Source of the DNA: Corynebacterium doosanense CAU 212 = DSM 45436
GTDB lineage: Bacteria; Actinomycetota; Actinomycetes; Mycobacteriales; Mycobacteriaceae
NCBI RefSeq assembly: GCF_000767055.1
Contig: NZ_CP006764.1
Span: forward strand, 558,001 to 622,000
Length of the DNA: 64,000 nucleotides
Reading direction: 5' to 3'
This document shows positions 1-9,334 of the stretch, piece after piece. Made by a program: the position numbers and the translations under genes. The stretch's first letter is position 1. Each line of letters starts with the position of its first letter. Under the pieces are notes generated by a model. The model ran no database searches, was not told the DNA's origin, and saw only the letters and a list, made by a program, of their open reading frames with translations.

Positions 1-522
1 GTCCGGTTTCGGCATGAGCGTATCGACACCCTTGTCCACCATGTCGCGGGCGCCCTCGGCCGTCTCCTCGGCGGGCTGGAAGACCCCGACGTAGGTGCCG
101 GACCAGGCATCGCGGTGGGAGGAGAAGGCCTGCAGGGCACCGAGGAGGTTCATGATGTGGAAGTCGTGGCCGCAGGTATGGGAGACGGGGGACTGCTCGC
201 CCGAGCGTGGGTCGGTCTGGGTCGCCGTGGAGGAGTAGTCCTTGCCGGAATCCTCCCGGATGGGCAGGCCGTCGATGTCGGCGCGCATGGCCACCACCGG
301 GCCCTCCCCGTTCTCGATGACCGCCACCAGGCCGGTGTCCCCGACGGCGGTGACGTCGATGCCGGCGTCGACAAGCTCTTTTCTGATGCGTGCGCTGGTC
401 TCGTGCTCCTGCAGGGACAGTTCCGGGTTGCGGTGAAAGTGCCGGTAGAGCTCTTCCCGGGATTCGCGGGAGGCGTCGAGGCCGCTGAGGATCGCCCGGA
501 CGGACTGGTGACTGATGCTCAT
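1..522 (-). CDS. M20-family amidohydrolase (partial, C-terminus outside window)
   Basis: Read on the minus strand, ATG at 522 follows an AAGGAG ribosome site 6-7 bases upstream, and the frame stays open for 174 codons to the window edge. The protein looks like the M20D metallopeptidase/amidohydrolase family, which removes acyl or aminoacyl groups in the cytoplasm: a YRHFHRNPELS start, a RADIDGLP segment, a SHTCGHDFH metal-binding motif with the family cysteine, and a QPAEET motif with the likely catalytic glutamate. Substrate cannot be told. It is divergent from the ribosomal genes and is probably the last of an unrelated group inserted into the spc operon. Confidence 0.88.
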   Translation of the reverse strand, partial: MSISHQSVRAILSGLDASRESREELYRHFHRNPELSLQEHETSARIRKELVDAGIDVTAVGDTGLVAVIENGEGPVVAMRADIDGLPIREDSGKDYSSTATQTDPRSGEQSPVSHTCGHDFHIMNLLGALQAFSSHRDAWSGTYVGVFQPAEETAEGARDMVDKGVDTLMPKPD

Positions 523-835
523 GGGCAACTCCTTGGGTGACGATGAATGGGCACCATCGTAGGAGCGCCGGGCAGATTTGGGGTTTCGCGAGGTCATGAC
601 GTAACGTAGCCGGTCGGACTTGTGCCCGTTATACGGGCATGCCCTACGTCCGATCCAAGAATTTCACAACCAACTTTGTTGTAGGCCCCCCGCCATTGAT
701 AGCGGACCGGGTGGTGAGTGGGCAGCGAGCGCCCCGGGTTACTGAACCCGGGGAGCGTGAAGTGGCCCCCGAGAAGCACCCGGAGAACGTTGAGGTGGGA
801 ATGGGAACCGCAGCGAGAAAGGCAAGGGTCATCCA
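523..835. promoter_or_regulatory. Divergent intergenic region with long rpsH leader
   Basis: This 313-base gap has no convincing gene. It must hold the promoter for the ribosomal genes, because the rest of the spc operon is not upstream. Visible structure: an inverted repeat GCCCG-TTATA-CGGGC at 624-638, a short repeat ACAAC-N7-GTTGT at 666-682, and a strong hairpin at 732-753. The exact promoter could not be fixed by eye. Confidence 0.5.
732..753 (+). promoter_or_regulatory. Perfect 9-bp hairpin in rpsH leader
   Basis: CCCCGGGTT and AACCCGGGG are perfect complements around the loop ACTG, about 80 bases before the rpsH start. No U-tract follows, so it is not a plain terminator. It could be a ribosomal-protein autoregulatory site or an RNA-stabilising structure; which is unknown. 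Confidence 0.55.
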
Positions 836-1234
836 ATGACCATGACAGATCCTATCGCCGACATGCTGGCGCGAGTTCGCAACGCGAACCATGCGCACCA
901 TGATGTCGTCGCGATGCCGTCCTCGAAGATCAAGGCGAACATCGCCGAGATCCTCAAGCAGGAGGGCTACATTGCTGATTACAAGGTCGAGGACGCCAAG
1001 GTCGGTAAGACCCTGACCCTCGAGCTCAAGTACGGCCCGTCCCGTGAGACCTCGATCGCCGGCCTGCGCCGCGTGTCGAAGCCGGGCCTGCGCGTGTACA
1101 CCAAGACCACGAACATCCCCGAGGTGCTCGGCGGACTTGGCATCGCCATCATTTCCACGTCGCAGGGCCTGCTGACTGATCGTCAGGCCAACGAGAAAGG
1201 CGTAGGCGGAGAAGTCCTCGCCTACGTCTGGTAA
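836..1234 (+). CDS. rpsH: 30S ribosomal protein S8
   Basis: 132 residues, the normal length for S8, which binds the central domain of 16S rRNA and in many bacteria represses the spc operon. The start [16 protein letters not shown] and the C-terminal half ending GGEVLAYVW are typical of the family. ATG at 836 is chosen; ATG at 842 is a possible alternative. It is the first gene of a block rpsH-rplF-rplR-rpsE-rpmD-rplO with gaps of 3 to 37 bases, so these are one transcript. rplN, rplX and rplE, which normally precede it, are not in this window. Confidence 0.98.
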   Translation: MTMTDPIADMLARVRNANHAHHDVVAMPSSKIKANIAEILKQEGYIADYKVEDAKVGKTLTLELKYGPSRETSIAGLRRVSKPGLRVYTKTTNIPEVLGGLGIAIISTSQGLLTDRQANEKGVGGEVLAYVW

Positions 1235-1249
1235 GGGAGGAAGCTAACC

Positions 1250-1786
1250 ATGTCTCGAGTTGGTAAAGCACCAATCGCTCTCCCCAAGGGCGTCGAAACC
1301 AAGATCGACGGCAGCTCCATCGAGATCAAGGGCCCTAAGGGCACCCTGTCCGTCGATCTGCCGGAGCCGATCACCGTCGCAGTCGAGGAAGACGAGATCA
1401 TCGTCTCCCGTCCCGATGACCACCGCAAGAGCCGCGCACTGCACGGCCTCTCGCGCTCCCTGGTGAACAACCTCGTCGTGGGTGTCACCGAGGGCTACGT
1501 CATCAAGATGGAAATCTTCGGCGTCGGTTACCGCGTCCAGGCCAAGGGCAAGAACCTCGAGTTCGCCCTCGGCTACTCCCACCCGATCCTCATTGAGGCT
1601 CCGGAAGGGATCACCTTCGCTGTTGACGGCAACACGAAGTTCTCGATTTCGGGTATTGACAAGCAGCAGGTCGGCCAGATCGCAGCGAACATCCGTCGCC
1701 TCCGTAAGGACGATCCTTACAAGGGCAAGGGTATTCGCTACGAGGGTGAGCAGATCCGCCGCAAGGTCGGAAAGACGGGTAAGTAA
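1250..1786 (+). CDS. rplF: 50S ribosomal protein L6
   Basis: 178 residues with the two L6 repeats. The first begins [15 protein letters not shown]; the second carries the signature ending in [10 protein letters not shown] near residues 155-164. L6 binds 23S rRNA near the sarcin-ricin loop on the large subunit. The start lies 15 bases after rpsH with a GGGAGGAAG ribosome site. Length and context match the usual spc operon order, and nothing is unusual. Confidence 0.98.
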   Translation: MSRVGKAPIALPKGVETKIDGSSIEIKGPKGTLSVDLPEPITVAVEEDEIIVSRPDDHRKSRALHGLSRSLVNNLVVGVTEGYVIKMEIFGVGYRVQAKGKNLEFALGYSHPILIEAPEGITFAVDGNTKFSISGIDKQQVGQIAANIRRLRKDDPYKGKGIRYEGEQIRRKVGKTGK

Positions 1787-1789
1787 ACC

Positions 1790-2194
1790 ATGAGCAACAC
1801 TGCAGAGAACACCAACCGCAAGCCGGTCGGCAAGGACATCTCCTCCCGCCGCCGCGAAGCGCGCGCACGCCGCCACTTCCGCATCCGCAAGACCCTGCGT
1901 GGCACTGCACAGCAGCCGCGCCTGGTCGTCCACCGCTCCTCGCGCCACATGCACGTCCAGGTCATCGACGACCTGGCCGGCCACACGCTGGTCGCCGCCT
2001 CCACCATGGAGCCGGACGTGCGCACGCTCGAAGGCGACAAGAAGGCCAAGGGTGCCAAGGTCGGTCAGCTCATCGCTGAGCGTGCCAAGGCAGCCGGCAT
2101 CGAGTCCGTCGTCTTCGACCGCGCAGGCTACAAGTACCACGGCCGCGTCGCAGCTCTCGCTGAGGCAGCCCGTGAAGGTGGTCTGAAGTTCTAA
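1790..2194 (+). CDS. rplR: 50S ribosomal protein L18
   Basis: 134 residues. L18 binds 5S rRNA in the central protuberance of the large subunit. The N-terminus is basic and arginine-rich ([17 protein letters not shown]), and the core contains [18 protein letters not shown] and ends REGGLKF, all typical. The gene begins three bases after the rplF stop, consistent with coupled translation. The 37 bases following it before rpsE include a fresh ribosome site. Confidence 0.97.
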   Translation: MSNTAENTNRKPVGKDISSRRREARARRHFRIRKTLRGTAQQPRLVVHRSSRHMHVQVIDDLAGHTLVAASTMEPDVRTLEGDKKAKGAKVGQLIAERAKAAGIESVVFDRAGYKYHGRVAALAEAAREGGLKF

Positions 2195-2231
2195 TGACCA
2201 CTATCAACACCATCAACGGAAGGATTGCGTA

Positions 2232-2909
2232 ATGCCGGGACGTGAACGGCGTGACGGCGGAGCTTCCGCCGGCGACCAGAACAAGAACAACTCGAACTCC
2301 AGCAACAACCGCGGCGAGCAGGGCGGCCGCGGCGATCAGGGTGGACGCGGCCGAGGCCGTGGACGCGACGATCGTCGTCAGCAGGACACCGAGAAGGACA
2401 AGTACATCGAGCGCGTGGTCACCATCAACCGCGTCGCCAAGACCGTCAAGGGCGGTCGCCGCATGAGCTTCACCGCTCTCGTCATCGTCGGCGACGGCCA
2501 GGGCATGGTCGGTGTCGGCTACGGCAAGGCCCGCGAGGTCCCCGCTGCCATCCAGAAGGGCTCCGAAGAGGCTCGCAAGAACTTCTTCCGCGTCCCGATG
2601 ATCGGCGGCACCATCACCCACCCGGTCCAGGGTGAAGCTGCGGCTGGCGTCGTCATGCTTCGTCCGGCTGCACCGGGTACCGGCGTCATCGCCGGCGGCG
2701 CAGTCCGCCCGGTGCTTGAGTGCGCAGGCGTCCAGGACGTCCTGTCGAAGTCCCTGGGCTCCGACAACGCCATCAACGTCGTGCATGCGACCGTCGCCGG
2801 TCTGAAGCAGCTGGTCCGCCCCGAAGAGGTCGCTGCCCGTCGCGGCAAGACCGTCGAAGAGGTCGCACCGGCTCGTATGCTGCGCGCACGCGCAGGTCAG
2901 GAGGCCTAA
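2232..2909 (+). CDS. rpsE: 30S ribosomal protein S5 with low-complexity N-terminal extension
   Basis: 225 residues, longer than the roughly 165 of E. coli S5. The extra length is an N-terminal region of about 55 residues made mostly of G, R, N, S, D and Q. The S5 core begins near the segment [20 protein letters not shown] and contains the double-stranded RNA-binding fold and the C-terminal S5 domain. S5 sits at the mRNA entry site and affects decoding fidelity. Such extensions are common in actinobacterial S5. The start used is ATG 2232, after a GGAAGGA ribosome site. Confidence 0.96.
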   Translation: MPGRERRDGGASAGDQNKNNSNSSNNRGEQGGRGDQGGRGRGRGRDDRRQQDTEKDKYIERVVTINRVAKTVKGGRRMSFTALVIVGDGQGMVGVGYGKAREVPAAIQKGSEEARKNFFRVPMIGGTITHPVQGEAAAGVVMLRPAAPGTGVIAGGAVRPVLECAGVQDVLSKSLGSDNAINVVHATVAGLKQLVRPEEVAARRGKTVEEVAPARMLRARAGQEA

Positions 2910-2912
2910 CCC

Positions 2913-3098
2913 ATGGCACTGAAAGTTACTCAGATCAAGGGTCTGGTTGGCGCCAACGCCAAGCAGAAAGCCAACATGGAGTCGCTGGGTCTTCGTCGGA
3001 TCCGCCACTCCGTGGTCAAGCAGGATACCGAGGCCACCCGCGGCATGATCAACATCGTGCGCCACCTGGTCACGGTTGAAGAAGTTGCAGGGGAGTAG
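2913..3098 (+). CDS. rpmD: 50S ribosomal protein L30
   Basis: 61 residues, the normal length. It begins [13 protein letters not shown] and contains [13 protein letters not shown], both characteristic of L30. It lies three bases after rpsE and seven before rplO, inside the same operon. L30 is a small peripheral large-subunit protein missing from many bacterial phyla but kept in actinobacteria. Confidence 0.96.
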   Translation: MALKVTQIKGLVGANAKQKANMESLGLRRIRHSVVKQDTEATRGMINIVRHLVTVEEVAGE

Positions 3099-3105
3099 GT
3101 AAACC

Positions 3106-3555
3106 ATGAGCGAAATCATCAAGCTCCACGATCTGCGCCCGGCCAAGGGCGCCAACAAGGCCAAGCGCCGTGTCGGTCGCGGTGAAGGCGGCAAGCGCGG
3201 TAAGACCGCCGGTCGCGGTACCAAGGGAACCGGCGCTCGTCGCCAGGTCTCCGCCGCGTTCGAGGGTGGCCAGATGCCGCTTCACATGCGTCTGCCGAAG
3301 CTCAAGGGCTTCAAGAACCCGAACCGTGTCGTCTTCCAGGTCGTCAACGTCCAGGACCTCAACGAGGCATTCCCCAACGGTGGCGACGTCACCGTGAAGG
3401 ATCTCGTTTCGGCCGGACTTGTCCGCCCGAAGCAGCCCGTCAAGGTGCTGGGTACCGGCGACCTCACCGTCAAGGTGAACGTCACCGCCACCAAGTTCTC
3501 CAAGTCTGCGGTCGAGAAGATCGAGGCTGCCGGAGGCGCCGTCACCCAGGCCTAA
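3106..3555 (+). CDS. rplO: 50S ribosomal protein L15
   Basis: 149 residues. The glycine- and basic-rich N-terminus ([20 protein letters not shown]) and the segment [14 protein letters not shown] are signatures of L15, an early-assembling large-subunit protein. It is the last ribosomal gene of this block. A long stem-loop follows 18 bases after the stop codon, so some transcripts probably end before secY. Confidence 0.97.
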   Translation: MSEIIKLHDLRPAKGANKAKRRVGRGEGGKRGKTAGRGTKGTGARRQVSAAFEGGQMPLHMRLPKLKGFKNPNRVVFQVVNVQDLNEAFPNGGDVTVKDLVSAGLVRPKQPVKVLGTGDLTVKVNVTATKFSKSAVEKIEAAGGAVTQA

Positions 3556-3573
3556 GCCTGCGTTGACCTGCAC

Positions 3574-3629
3574 GTCCCCCGTTCCTCCCCGTTCAGCGCC
3601 ACCTGGTGGCGTAGGGGAGGGCGGGGGAC
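3574..3629 (+). terminator. Stem-loop between rplO and secY
   Basis: GTCCCCCG...CTCCCC (3574-3590) pairs with GGGGAG..CGGGGGAC (3614-3629), with a nested GCCACC-T-GGTGGC (3598-3610) in the loop. The following bases are only weakly T-rich. It is a terminator or attenuator candidate separating ribosomal genes from secY. A TAGGGT -10 box at 3676-3681 would restart transcription toward secY. Confidence 0.6.
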
Positions 3630-3804
3630 TTGTCGTTGTCCGTACCGGGGTGACGCCGGTCCTCTGGCGGGCTGGTAGGGTAGTCCCGTCTAATCGTTGT
3701 GCCGTTTCTGTGCTGCCGTAAATCGGCGGGCGAAACGCGCCTGAGAAATTATCAACCCAGTCCGTGAACGACGTCGTTCGTTTGTGGCCGGGCCAGGAGG
3801 CTAA

Positions 3805-5127
3805 GTGTCCGCCATCATTCAGGCGTTCAAGGACGCGGATCTACGTAAGAAGATCCTCATCACGGTTGCTCTGATCATCGTGTACCGGATCGGCGCGCAG
3901 ATTCCGACGCCCGGCGTTGATTACGCGGCGATTCAGAGCCGTCTCTCTGGCATGGATGACGGGGAGGGCAACCTCTTCTCCATCATCGGCCTGTTCTCGG
4001 GTGGTGCGCTGCTGCAGCTGTCGATCTTCGCCATCGGCATCATGCCGTTCATCACCTCGTCGATCATCGTGCAGCTGCTCACCGTGGTCATCCCGCGATT
4101 CGAGGAGCTGAAGAAGGAGGGGCAGGCGGGTCAGACCAAGATGACCCAGTACACCCGCTACCTCACCCTCGGCCTGGCCCTGCTGCAGTCCTCGGGCATC
4201 GTGGCCCTCGCCGACCGGGAGCAGCTCCTCGGCCAGGGCGTGCGTGTCCTCGTGGAGGACCGCGGCATCTTCGACCTCATCATGATGGTCGTGGTGATGA
4301 CCTCCGGCGCGATGTTCATCATGTGGCTCGGCGAGGTCATCACGGAGAAGGGTGTGGGAAACGGCATGTCGCTGCTCATCTTCGCCGGCATCGCCACCCG
4401 CATTCCCACCGACGGTGCGAACATCCTGTCCCAGTCGGGCGGCCTCGTGTTCGCGCTCGTCGTCGCCGCGATCATCGTGCTGGTCATCGGCGTGGTCTTC
4501 GTCGAGCAGGGCCAGCGCCGCATCCCGGTGCAGTACGCCAAGCGCATGGTCGGTCGCCGCCAGTACGGTGGCTCCTCGACGTACCTCCCGCTCAAGGTCA
4601 ACCAGGCGGGCGTCATCCCGGTCATCTTCGCGTCGTCCCTCATGTACGTCCCCGTGCTGATCACGCAGATCGTCTACTCCAGCCAGACGGCCCCGCCGGA
4701 CAACTGGTGGCAGCGCAACGTCATGGCGTGGCTGCAGACCCCGTCGTCCTGGCAGTACATCCTCCTCTACTTCGTGCTCATCATCTTCTTCTCCTACTTC
4801 TACGTCTCGGTTCAGTATGATCCGAACGAGCAGGCGGAGAACATGAAGAAGTACGGCGGGTTCATCCCGGGCATCCGTCCGGGCCGACCCACCGCGATGT
4901 ACCTCGGCTACGTCATGAACCGGCTGCTGTTCGTCGGCGCCATCTACCTCGGCCTCATCGCGGTTCTCCCGAACCTCGCCATGGACATGGGCGTCGGATC
5001 CGCTGCGGGCGGCATGTCCGCCTTCGGCGGCACCGCGATCCTCATCATGGTCTCGGTGGCGCTGACCACGGTCAAGCAGATCGAATCCCAACTCCTGCAA
5101 AGCAACTACGAAGGACTCCTCAAATAA
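3805..5127 (+). CDS. secY: Protein translocase subunit SecY
   Basis: 440 residues, the normal length. SecY forms the membrane pore through which SecA, or the ribosome, drives unfolded proteins across or into the cytoplasmic membrane. About ten hydrophobic segments are visible, with the typical N-terminus ([10 protein letters not shown]), the segment [15 protein letters not shown] and the cytosolic loop [15 protein letters not shown]. The start is GTG at 3805, after an AGGAGG site at 3795-3800. Its TAA stop overlaps the adk ATG by one base, so translation is probably coupled. Confidence 0.98.
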   Translation: MSAIIQAFKDADLRKKILITVALIIVYRIGAQIPTPGVDYAAIQSRLSGMDDGEGNLFSIIGLFSGGALLQLSIFAIGIMPFITSSIIVQLLTVVIPRFEELKKEGQAGQTKMTQYTRYLTLGLALLQSSGIVALADREQLLGQGVRVLVEDRGIFDLIMMVVVMTSGAMFIMWLGEVITEKGVGNGMSLLIFAGIATRIPTDGANILSQSGGLVFALVVAAIIVLVIGVVFVEQGQRRIPVQYAKRMVGRRQYGGSSTYLPLKVNQAGVIPVIFASSLMYVPVLITQIVYSSQTAPPDNWWQRNVMAWLQTPSSWQYILLYFVLIIFFSYFYVSVQYDPNEQAENMKKYGGFIPGIRPGRPTAMYLGYVMNRLLFVGAIYLGLIAVLPNLAMDMGVGSAAGGMSAFGGTAILIMVSVALTTVKQIESQLLQSNYEGLLK

Positions 5128-5672
5128 TGCGACTCGTACTTCTCGGCCCTCCCGGCGCAGGCAAGGGCACTCAGGCAGCGCTTCTCTCCGAGAAGCTCAA
5201 CGTCCCCCACATCTCCACCGGCGACCTCTTCCGCGCGAACATCGGCGAGGGCACCCCGCTGGGCATCGAGGCCAAGCAGTACATGGACGCGGGCGAGCTG
5301 GTCCCCACCGAGGTGACCGCCCGCATGGTCGAGTCCCGTCTCCAGGAGCCGGACGCGGCGGAGGGATTCCTTCTCGACGGCTTCCCGCGCACCGTTGAGC
5401 AGGCCCAGATTCTTGCCGGCCTGCTGGAGAACTCCGGCCACGCCCTGGACGGCGTGCTCAACTTCCGCGTCGACGAGGACGTCGTGGTCGAGCGCATGCT
5501 CGCCCGCGGCCGTGCCGACGACAACGAGGAGACCATCCGCACCCGCCTGCGTGTCTACCGCGACGAGACGGCCCCGCTCATCGACCACTACGGCGACGCC
5601 ATCATCAACATCGAGGCGGAGGGCGAGGTCGAGGAGATCAACGCCCGCGTGCTGAAAGCTCTGGGCAAGTAG
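5127..5672 (+). CDS. adk: Adenylate kinase
   Basis: 181 residues. It interconverts ATP + AMP and 2 ADP in the cytoplasm. The P-loop [10 protein letters not shown] is at residues 7-16, and [11 protein letters not shown] is the AMP-binding motif. The length shows the short form without the zinc-type LID insertion, as usual in actinobacteria. It overlaps secY by one base and is followed directly by a strong intrinsic terminator, so it closes the secY transcript. Confidence 0.98.
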   Translation: MRLVLLGPPGAGKGTQAALLSEKLNVPHISTGDLFRANIGEGTPLGIEAKQYMDAGELVPTEVTARMVESRLQEPDAAEGFLLDGFPRTVEQAQILAGLLENSGHALDGVLNFRVDEDVVVERMLARGRADDNEETIRTRLRVYRDETAPLIDHYGDAIINIEAEGEVEEINARVLKALGK

Positions 5673-5686
5673 AACTTCGCTTATCG

Positions 5687-5724
5687 ACGTGCCGTTCCCG
5701 CATTCCGCGGGGACGGCACGTTTT
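5687..5724 (+). terminator. Rho-independent terminator after adk
   Basis: CGTGCCGTTCCCGC pairs with GCGGGGACGGCACG (5688-5720) around a short loop and is followed by TTTT. A copy of the recurrent word GCTTATCGACG (5679-5689) runs into the base of the stem. Confidence 0.85.
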
Positions 5725-5757
5725 GTCTTGCGTGGCCCCCGCGTACCATGGCCCACC

Positions 5758-6546
5758 ATGGGATTCAGACGCAGGAAGATGTCCGCCAAAACTCCGGGAG
5801 AGCTCGACGCCATGCAGGCGGCAGGGGAGATCGTCGGCCGTGCCCTGGTGGAGGTGCGCGATCAGGCCAAGGCCGGGATGTCCACGGCGGATCTCGACGC
5901 CATCGCCGAATCCGTCATCCGCGACGCCGGAGCGGTGCCCACGTTCCTGGGTTACGGCGGATTCCCCGGGTCCATCTGCGCGTCAGTGAACGACGTCATC
6001 GTGCACGGCATCCCGGGCCCGGACACGGTGCTCAAGGACGGGGATCTCGTCTCCATCGACTGCGGGGCGACGCTCGACGGCTGGGTGGGGGACTCGGCCT
6101 GGTCCTTCGGGATCGGAGAGCTGGAACCGGACGTCGAGAAGCTCAACCAAGCGACCGAGTTTGTCCTGCACGAGGGGCTGAAGGCGATGGTGCCGGGCAA
6201 CCGGCTCACCGACGTCTCCCACGCCCTGGAGAAGGCCACCACCGACGCCGAGGAACGTTTCGGGGTGGAGCTCTACATCGTCGAGGGATTCGGCGGCCAC
6301 GGCATCGGCCGCGAGATGCACGAGGAGCCCTACCTCGCCAACGAGGGACGCCCGGGCCGGGGGCCGGAGATCCTCGAGGGATCCGTGCTGGCCATCGAGC
6401 CCATGCTCGCGCTGGGGACCGAGGAGAATGAGACGCTCGAGGACGAGTGGACCGTAGTCACCCTCGACGGCTCCGCGGCGTCGCACTGGGAGCACACCGT
6501 GGCCGCGACGGCGTCGGGCCCGCGGATTCTCACCCCGCGGGGGTAA
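5758..6546 (+). CDS. map: Type I methionine aminopeptidase
   Basis: 262 residues from ATG 5758. It removes the initiator methionine from new proteins. The pita-bread metalloprotease fold is recognisable by the metal ligands in [16 protein letters not shown] (Asp pair), [13 protein letters not shown] (His) and the glutamates in AIEPMLALG and ETLEDEWT. The open frame extends 23 codons upstream to 5689, but that part overlaps the adk terminator. A TACCAT -10 box at 5744-5749 lies eight bases before ATG 5758, which suggests a leaderless mRNA starting there. Confidence 0.95.
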   Translation: MGFRRRKMSAKTPGELDAMQAAGEIVGRALVEVRDQAKAGMSTADLDAIAESVIRDAGAVPTFLGYGGFPGSICASVNDVIVHGIPGPDTVLKDGDLVSIDCGATLDGWVGDSAWSFGIGELEPDVEKLNQATEFVLHEGLKAMVPGNRLTDVSHALEKATTDAEERFGVELYIVEGFGGHGIGREMHEEPYLANEGRPGRGPEILEGSVLAIEPMLALGTEENETLEDEWTVVTLDGSAASHWEHTVAATASGPRILTPRG

Positions 6547-6609
6547 GCACCGTAGGGGGATGTGGGAGTCAAGGCGGAAAACCGGCGCGCAGTGTATATA
6601 GTTTCGTTC

Positions 6610-7371
6610 ATGTCGAAGAACCAGCGCCAGGCAGTGTCCGTCCGTCGTCGAGTAGCAGCGGTGGCCGCCAGCGCCGCCATCGCCGTGACCACGCTTGTCA
6701 CCCCGGTGGCCGCGCACGCGCAGGCGCTGCCGGACCTCGCCCAGGCGCCCGCCGATCTGGGCAACCAGTTCCAGGCGCAGATCGACTCGATCGGGCAGCA
6801 GACCCGCGACCAGGCCTGGAACACCCGCCTCCAGCTCAACTCGCAGATCTCCAGCCTGCTGCCGCAGGCCCAGGCCGCACAGTTCTCCGCGCTGCTCGAC
6901 CAGGCCATCGAGGCCGCGTTCCCGGGTCTCATCGCCGAGCGCACCGCGCCGGCTCCCGCCCCGGCACCGGCTCCGGCCGTCGCACCGGCCCCGGAACCCG
7001 TCGCGGCTCCCCGCGTCAACACCTCCCCGTGCCCCGCGACCGCAGACGCCTGCGTCGACCTCGACGGCGGAGTCACCTGGCTGCAGGAGAACGGCCAGAT
7101 CACCTACGGCCCGGTCCGACAGTCGCCCGGTAAGGCGGCCACCCCGACGCCCCGCGGCCAGTTCTACGTCACCCGCCAGGTCAAGGACGAGATCTCGCGC
7201 GAGTTCAACAACGCTCCGATGCCCTACGCCACCTACTTCACCAACAACGGCCACGCCTTCCACGCGGGCACGCTGGACAGCCGCTCGGCCGGCTGCGTGC
7301 GCATGAACACCGCGGACGCTGCCCACTATTTCGAGACCCTCAACGTGGGCGACTCGGTGTTCATCTTCTAG
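6610..7371 (+). CDS. Secreted L,D-transpeptidase (YkuD domain)
   Basis: 253 residues. A long signal peptide (basic start, hydrophobic AAVAASAAIAVTTLVTPVAA, cleavage after AHAQA) is followed by a helical, Gln-rich region and an Ala-Pro linker (about 115-135). A C-terminal YkuD domain contains GRFYV-like GQFYVTRQV and HAGTLDSRSAGCVRM, with the catalytic cysteine. It should make 3-3 cross-links in, or attach proteins to, peptidoglycan. The usual S-H-G-C motif reads S-A-G-C here. TATAGT at 6597-6602, seven bases before ATG 6610, implies a leaderless message; the frame is open upstream to 6562. Confidence 0.88.
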   Translation: MSKNQRQAVSVRRRVAAVAASAAIAVTTLVTPVAAHAQALPDLAQAPADLGNQFQAQIDSIGQQTRDQAWNTRLQLNSQISSLLPQAQAAQFSALLDQAIEAAFPGLIAERTAPAPAPAPAPAVAPAPEPVAAPRVNTSPCPATADACVDLDGGVTWLQENGQITYGPVRQSPGKAATPTPRGQFYVTRQVKDEISREFNNAPMPYATYFTNNGHAFHAGTLDSRSAGCVRMNTADAAHYFETLNVGDSVFIF

Positions 7372-7390
7372 GACATCCGCGAACGGCACT

Positions 7391-7412
7391 AACCTCCTTC
7401 GGGAGGTTTTTT
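7391..7412 (+). terminator. Rho-independent terminator after L,D-transpeptidase
   Basis: AACCTCC-TTCG-GGAGGTT hairpin with a stable UUCG tetraloop, followed by a run of T. Textbook intrinsic terminator. Confidence 0.92.
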
Positions 7413-7479
7413 GCTTTCCACCTCCGGGCATGTAGGGTTGGCCGTTGGTGTCTGCGCTGTTCGCGCATTCGCTGATTTG

Positions 7480-7485
7480 TAGACT
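7480..7485 (+). promoter_or_regulatory. Putative -10 box for infA
   Basis: TAGACT fits the corynebacterial TANNNT consensus and lies 42 bases before the infA ATG, downstream of the terminator at 7391-7412. No clear -35 box is visible. Confidence 0.5.
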
Positions 7486-7527
7486 ACCGGCAAAAATGGT
7501 GCAGCCAGCACTGGAATGTAAGAGGAC

Positions 7528-7746
7528 ATGGCTAAAGAAAGCGCAATCGAGGTCGAGGGTCGCATCGTCGAGCCCCTGCCCAACGCAAACTTTCGTGTCG
7601 AGCTCGACAACGGGCACAAGGTGCTCGCCCACATCAGCGGCAAGATGCGCCAGCACTACATCCGCATCCTCCCCGAGGACCGCGTCGTGGTGGAGCTGTC
7701 CCCGTACGATCTGACCCGCGGCCGCATCGTCTACCGCTACAAGTAA
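7528..7746 (+). CDS. infA: Translation initiation factor IF-1
   Basis: 72 residues, the standard length. It is a single S1/OB-fold protein that binds the ribosomal A site during initiation. It starts [20 protein letters not shown] and contains [16 protein letters not shown], nearly invariant in IF-1. AGAGGA lies just before ATG 7528. In many bacteria rpmJ follows infA; here the next 176 bases contain no L36 gene, and rpsM comes next. Confidence 0.98.
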   Translation: MAKESAIEVEGRIVEPLPNANFRVELDNGHKVLAHISGKMRQHYIRILPEDRVVVELSPYDLTRGRIVYRYK

Positions 7747-7822
7747 AACCTGACTCTCTCCTCACCCAGGGCACGCACTCCCTGGAGCACGCTTGATTGT
7801 GTGCCCACGCGTGCCATCACAC

Positions 7823-7854
7823 CTCCGGCCACGGTGGCTGGAGCCTCGCCTTTT
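7823..7854 (+). terminator. Possible attenuator between infA and rpsM
   Basis: CTCCGGCC-ACGGT-GGCTGGAG (one G-T pair) is followed seven bases later by TTTT. It lies 80 bases after infA. A TATACA -10-like box at 7903-7908 precedes rpsM, so separate transcription of rpsM is plausible. Confidence 0.4.
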
Positions 7855-7922
7855 CACGTCAGTGTCAGGCGGGGACGAGTGGGGAGAAAACCACCGTATA
7901 CAACCCGAAAGGCACGTACCTC

Positions 7923-8291
7923 ATGGCACGTCTTGCTGGTGTTGACCTCCCGCGTAACAAGCGTATGGAGATCGCACTCACCTATATCTACGGAATTGGT
8001 CCCACCCGTTCCAAAGAGCTTCTCGAGCGCACCGAGATTTCCCCTGACCTGCGCACGGATGACCTGAGCGACGAACAGCTCACCGCGCTGCGTGACGTCA
8101 TCGAATCGACCTGGAAGGTCGAGGGTGACCTCCGCCGCGAGGTCGCCGCTGACATCCGCCGCAAGATTGAAATCGGCTCCTACCAGGGTCTGCGCCACCG
8201 TCGTGGCCTGCCCGTCCGCGGACAGCGCACGAAGACCAACGCGCGTACCCGTAAGGGCCCGAAGAAGACGATCGCAGGAAAGAAGAAGTAA
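7923..8291 (+). CDS. rpsM: 30S ribosomal protein S13
   Basis: 122 residues from ATG 7923, chosen because [20 protein letters not shown] is the family N-terminus; the frame is open upstream to 7797. The basic C-terminus with [19 protein letters not shown] is also diagnostic. S13 sits in the head of the small subunit, contacting P-site tRNA and the intersubunit bridges. It leads the alpha operon rpsM-rpsK-rpsD-rpoA-rplQ. Confidence 0.98.
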   Translation: MARLAGVDLPRNKRMEIALTYIYGIGPTRSKELLERTEISPDLRTDDLSDEQLTALRDVIESTWKVEGDLRREVAADIRRKIEIGSYQGLRHRRGLPVRGQRTKTNARTRKGPKKTIAGKKK

Positions 8292-8294
8292 CAG

Positions 8295-8699
8295 ATGCCT
8301 CCGAAGACTCGCACGAACGCGCGCCGTACCGGCCGTCGCGTCGTCAAAAAGAATGTGGCCCAGGGCCACGCGTACATCAAGTCCACCTTCAACAACACCA
8401 TCGTGTCCATCACGGACCCGAGCGGTGCTGTCATCGCCTGGGCTTCGTCGGGACACGTGGGCTTCAAGGGCTCGCGTAAGTCCACGCCGTTCGCTGCCCA
8501 GCTCGCCGCTGAGAACGCTGCCCGCAAGGCAATGGATCACGGCATGAAGAAGGTCGACGTTTTTGTCAAGGGCCCGGGTTCCGGTCGCGAGACCGCCATC
8601 CGTTCCCTCCAGGCCGCCGGCCTCGAGGTGTCCTCGATCTCGGACGTGACCCCCCAGCCGCACAACGGCTGCCGCCCGCCGAAGCGCCGTCGCGTCTAG
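8295..8699 (+). CDS. rpsK: 30S ribosomal protein S11
   Basis: 134 residues. S11 lines the mRNA exit region of the platform. Diagnostic parts are [18 protein letters not shown] and the basic end [15 protein letters not shown]. It starts three bases after rpsM, in the same operon. The composition of the first 25 residues ([19 protein letters not shown]) is typical of the actinobacterial form. Confidence 0.98.
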   Translation: MPPKTRTNARRTGRRVVKKNVAQGHAYIKSTFNNTIVSITDPSGAVIAWASSGHVGFKGSRKSTPFAAQLAAENAARKAMDHGMKKVDVFVKGPGSGRETAIRSLQAAGLEVSSISDVTPQPHNGCRPPKRRRV

Positions 8700-8719
8700 A
8701 GAAGGAAAGGTAAACAACT

Positions 8720-9325
8720 ATGGCTCGTTATACCGGCCCCGCAACCCGTAAATCTCGCCGTCTGCGCGTCGACCTCGTCGGCGGAGACATGTCCTTCGAG
8801 CGTCGCCCCTACCCCCCGGGGCAGGCTGGCCGCGCACGCATCAAGGAGTCGGAGTACCTCCTCCAGCTCCAGGAGAAGCAGAAGGCCCGTTTCGCCTACG
8901 GCGTCATGGAGAAGCAGTTCCGTCGCTACTACGAAGAGGCCAACCGCCTCAAGGGCAAGACCGGCGACAACCTGCTGATCCTGCTCGAGACCCGTCTCGA
9001 CAACGTCGTCTACCGCGCAGGCTTCGCCCGCACGCGTCGACAGGCACGTCAGCTCGTGTCCCACGGACACTTCACCATCAACGGTAAGAGGACCAACGTC
9101 CCGTCCCACCGTGTCTCCCAGTACGACATCGTCGACGTGCGTGAGAAGTCGCGCAAGATGATGTGGTTCGAAGAGGCTCAGGACGCGCTCACCAACGCGG
9201 TCATCCCCGCATGGCTGCAGGTCGTTCCCTCTACCCTGCGCATCCTCGTGCACCAGCTGCCCGAGCGCGCCCAGATCGACGCTCCGCTGCAGGAGCAGCT
9301 CATCGTCGAGTACTACTCGAAGTAG
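8720..9325 (+). CDS. rpsD: 30S ribosomal protein S4 (zinc-free form)
   Basis: 201 residues. S4 nucleates 16S rRNA assembly and helps at the mRNA entry tunnel. The S4 RNA-binding domain is visible at RLDNVVYRAGFARTRRQARQ and HGHFTINGKRTNVPS. No cysteine occurs in the N-terminal region, so this is the variant without the zinc knuckle. It is preceded by a GAAAGG ribosome site and followed by a 15-base-pair perfect stem-loop before rpoA. Confidence 0.98.
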   Translation: MARYTGPATRKSRRLRVDLVGGDMSFERRPYPPGQAGRARIKESEYLLQLQEKQKARFAYGVMEKQFRRYYEEANRLKGKTGDNLLILLETRLDNVVYRAGFARTRRQARQLVSHGHFTINGKRTNVPSHRVSQYDIVDVREKSRKMMWFEEAQDALTNAVIPAWLQVVPSTLRILVHQLPERAQIDAPLQEQLIVEYYSK

Positions 9326-9334
9326 TTTCTCTTG

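Noticed and set aside
7747..7922. rpmJ gene expected between infA and rpsM
   Set aside because: No frame in the gap encodes the short Cys/His-containing L36 protein.
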